Shown in pieces: positions 63,942 through 64,000 of a stretch of DNA of 64,000 nt. Both the position numbers and the translations under genes were made by a program. The stretch's first letter is position 1. Every line of letters begins with the position of its first letter. The stretch spans positions 1,984,001 through 2,048,000 of the forward strand of contig NZ_MJIE01000001.1 of assembly GCF_001940235.1 (NCBI RefSeq). Direction: 5' to 3'. This DNA comes from Hornefia porci. Its GTDB lineage: Bacteria > Bacillota > Clostridia > Peptostreptococcales > Anaerovoracaceae. The notes beneath the pieces are model-generated. The model did not search any database. It was not told where the DNA came from and saw only the letters and a list, made by a program, of their open reading frames with translations.

Positions 63942-64000
63942 CTCCCGTTAACCGGCTGCAGGCCGGAAAATGCTTTCAAATGAGGGCTATTTCACGAACA

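Overview
The window looks like a chromosomal stretch from a GC-rich anaerobic member of the Clostridia (Eubacteriales). The evidence is a Tn916-type integrative element, AddB-type recombination, the electron-transfer form of dihydroorotate dehydrogenase (PyrD+PyrK) together with PyrB/PyrI, a clostridial 3-hydroxybutyryl-CoA dehydrogenase, frequent AGGAGG ribosome binding sites, and two tRNA genes that encode CCA. Placement near the Anaerovoracaceae is a guess from gene style, not something the sequence proves.

Layout. 1-5.67 kb is the right end of an integrative conjugative element (ICE): replication organiser, DnaC-like loader, sigma-like regulator, small HTH protein, excisionase and tyrosine integrase. 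It abuts an open frame matching only the C-terminal tRNA-binding domain of methionyl-tRNA synthetase, so the element appears to have cut metG. 6.2-7.1 kb holds a duplicated metG 3' end and a wrecked group II intron reverse transcriptase. 7.1-12 kb carries an AlbA/Schlafen-type regulator behind a 53-bp palindrome, an aldehyde dehydrogenase and BirA. 12-19.5 kb is a housekeeping run: CNNM/CBS protein, secA, prfB, tex. 19.5-20.7 kb is non-coding, with an 11-bp minisatellite and AT-rich palindromes. 20.7-26.7 kb encodes a predicted nuclease-like protein, a HAD phosphatase, AddB (without AddA) and a TetR regulator. 26.8-28.9 kb has a tRNA-nucleotidyltransferase-like protein lacking its catalytic domain, a small protein behind a sigma-54-like promoter, and tRNA-Thr.

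29-34.8 kb is a compact de novo pyrimidine operon, pyrC-K-D-F-E-B-I, read leftward from one strong promoter with almost no leader. 34.9-40.6 kb has CvpA, TadA, an Ig-like membrane protein, IspE, a GntR regulator and an HtrA protease. 40.7-46.4 kb has DUF1934, DUF1846, a ClC channel, a degenerate phosphoglucose-isomerase-like protein and Hbd. 46.6-49.2 kb is a GHKL kinase/LytTR regulator pair. 49.8-53.8 kb is a secreted protein of 1322 residues made of two alternating Ig-like repeat types. 54.1-56.5 kb is a three-gene operon (extradiol-dioxygenase-like plus two ferredoxin-type Fe-S proteins). 56.8-58.8 kb is a lower-GC patch with YgjV, a MITE-like repeat, a three-hairpin element, HicAB and tRNA-Arg. 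The end holds a second secreted protein sharing the giant protein's C-terminal module, a PatB-type lyase/aminotransferase, and an HTH-Uma2 protein with a palindromic operator on its promoter.

Most genes are ordinary core metabolism. The unusual content is the broken metG locus, several small palindromic repeat families between genes (some new to me), and a few proteins that keep a family fold while losing its key residues.
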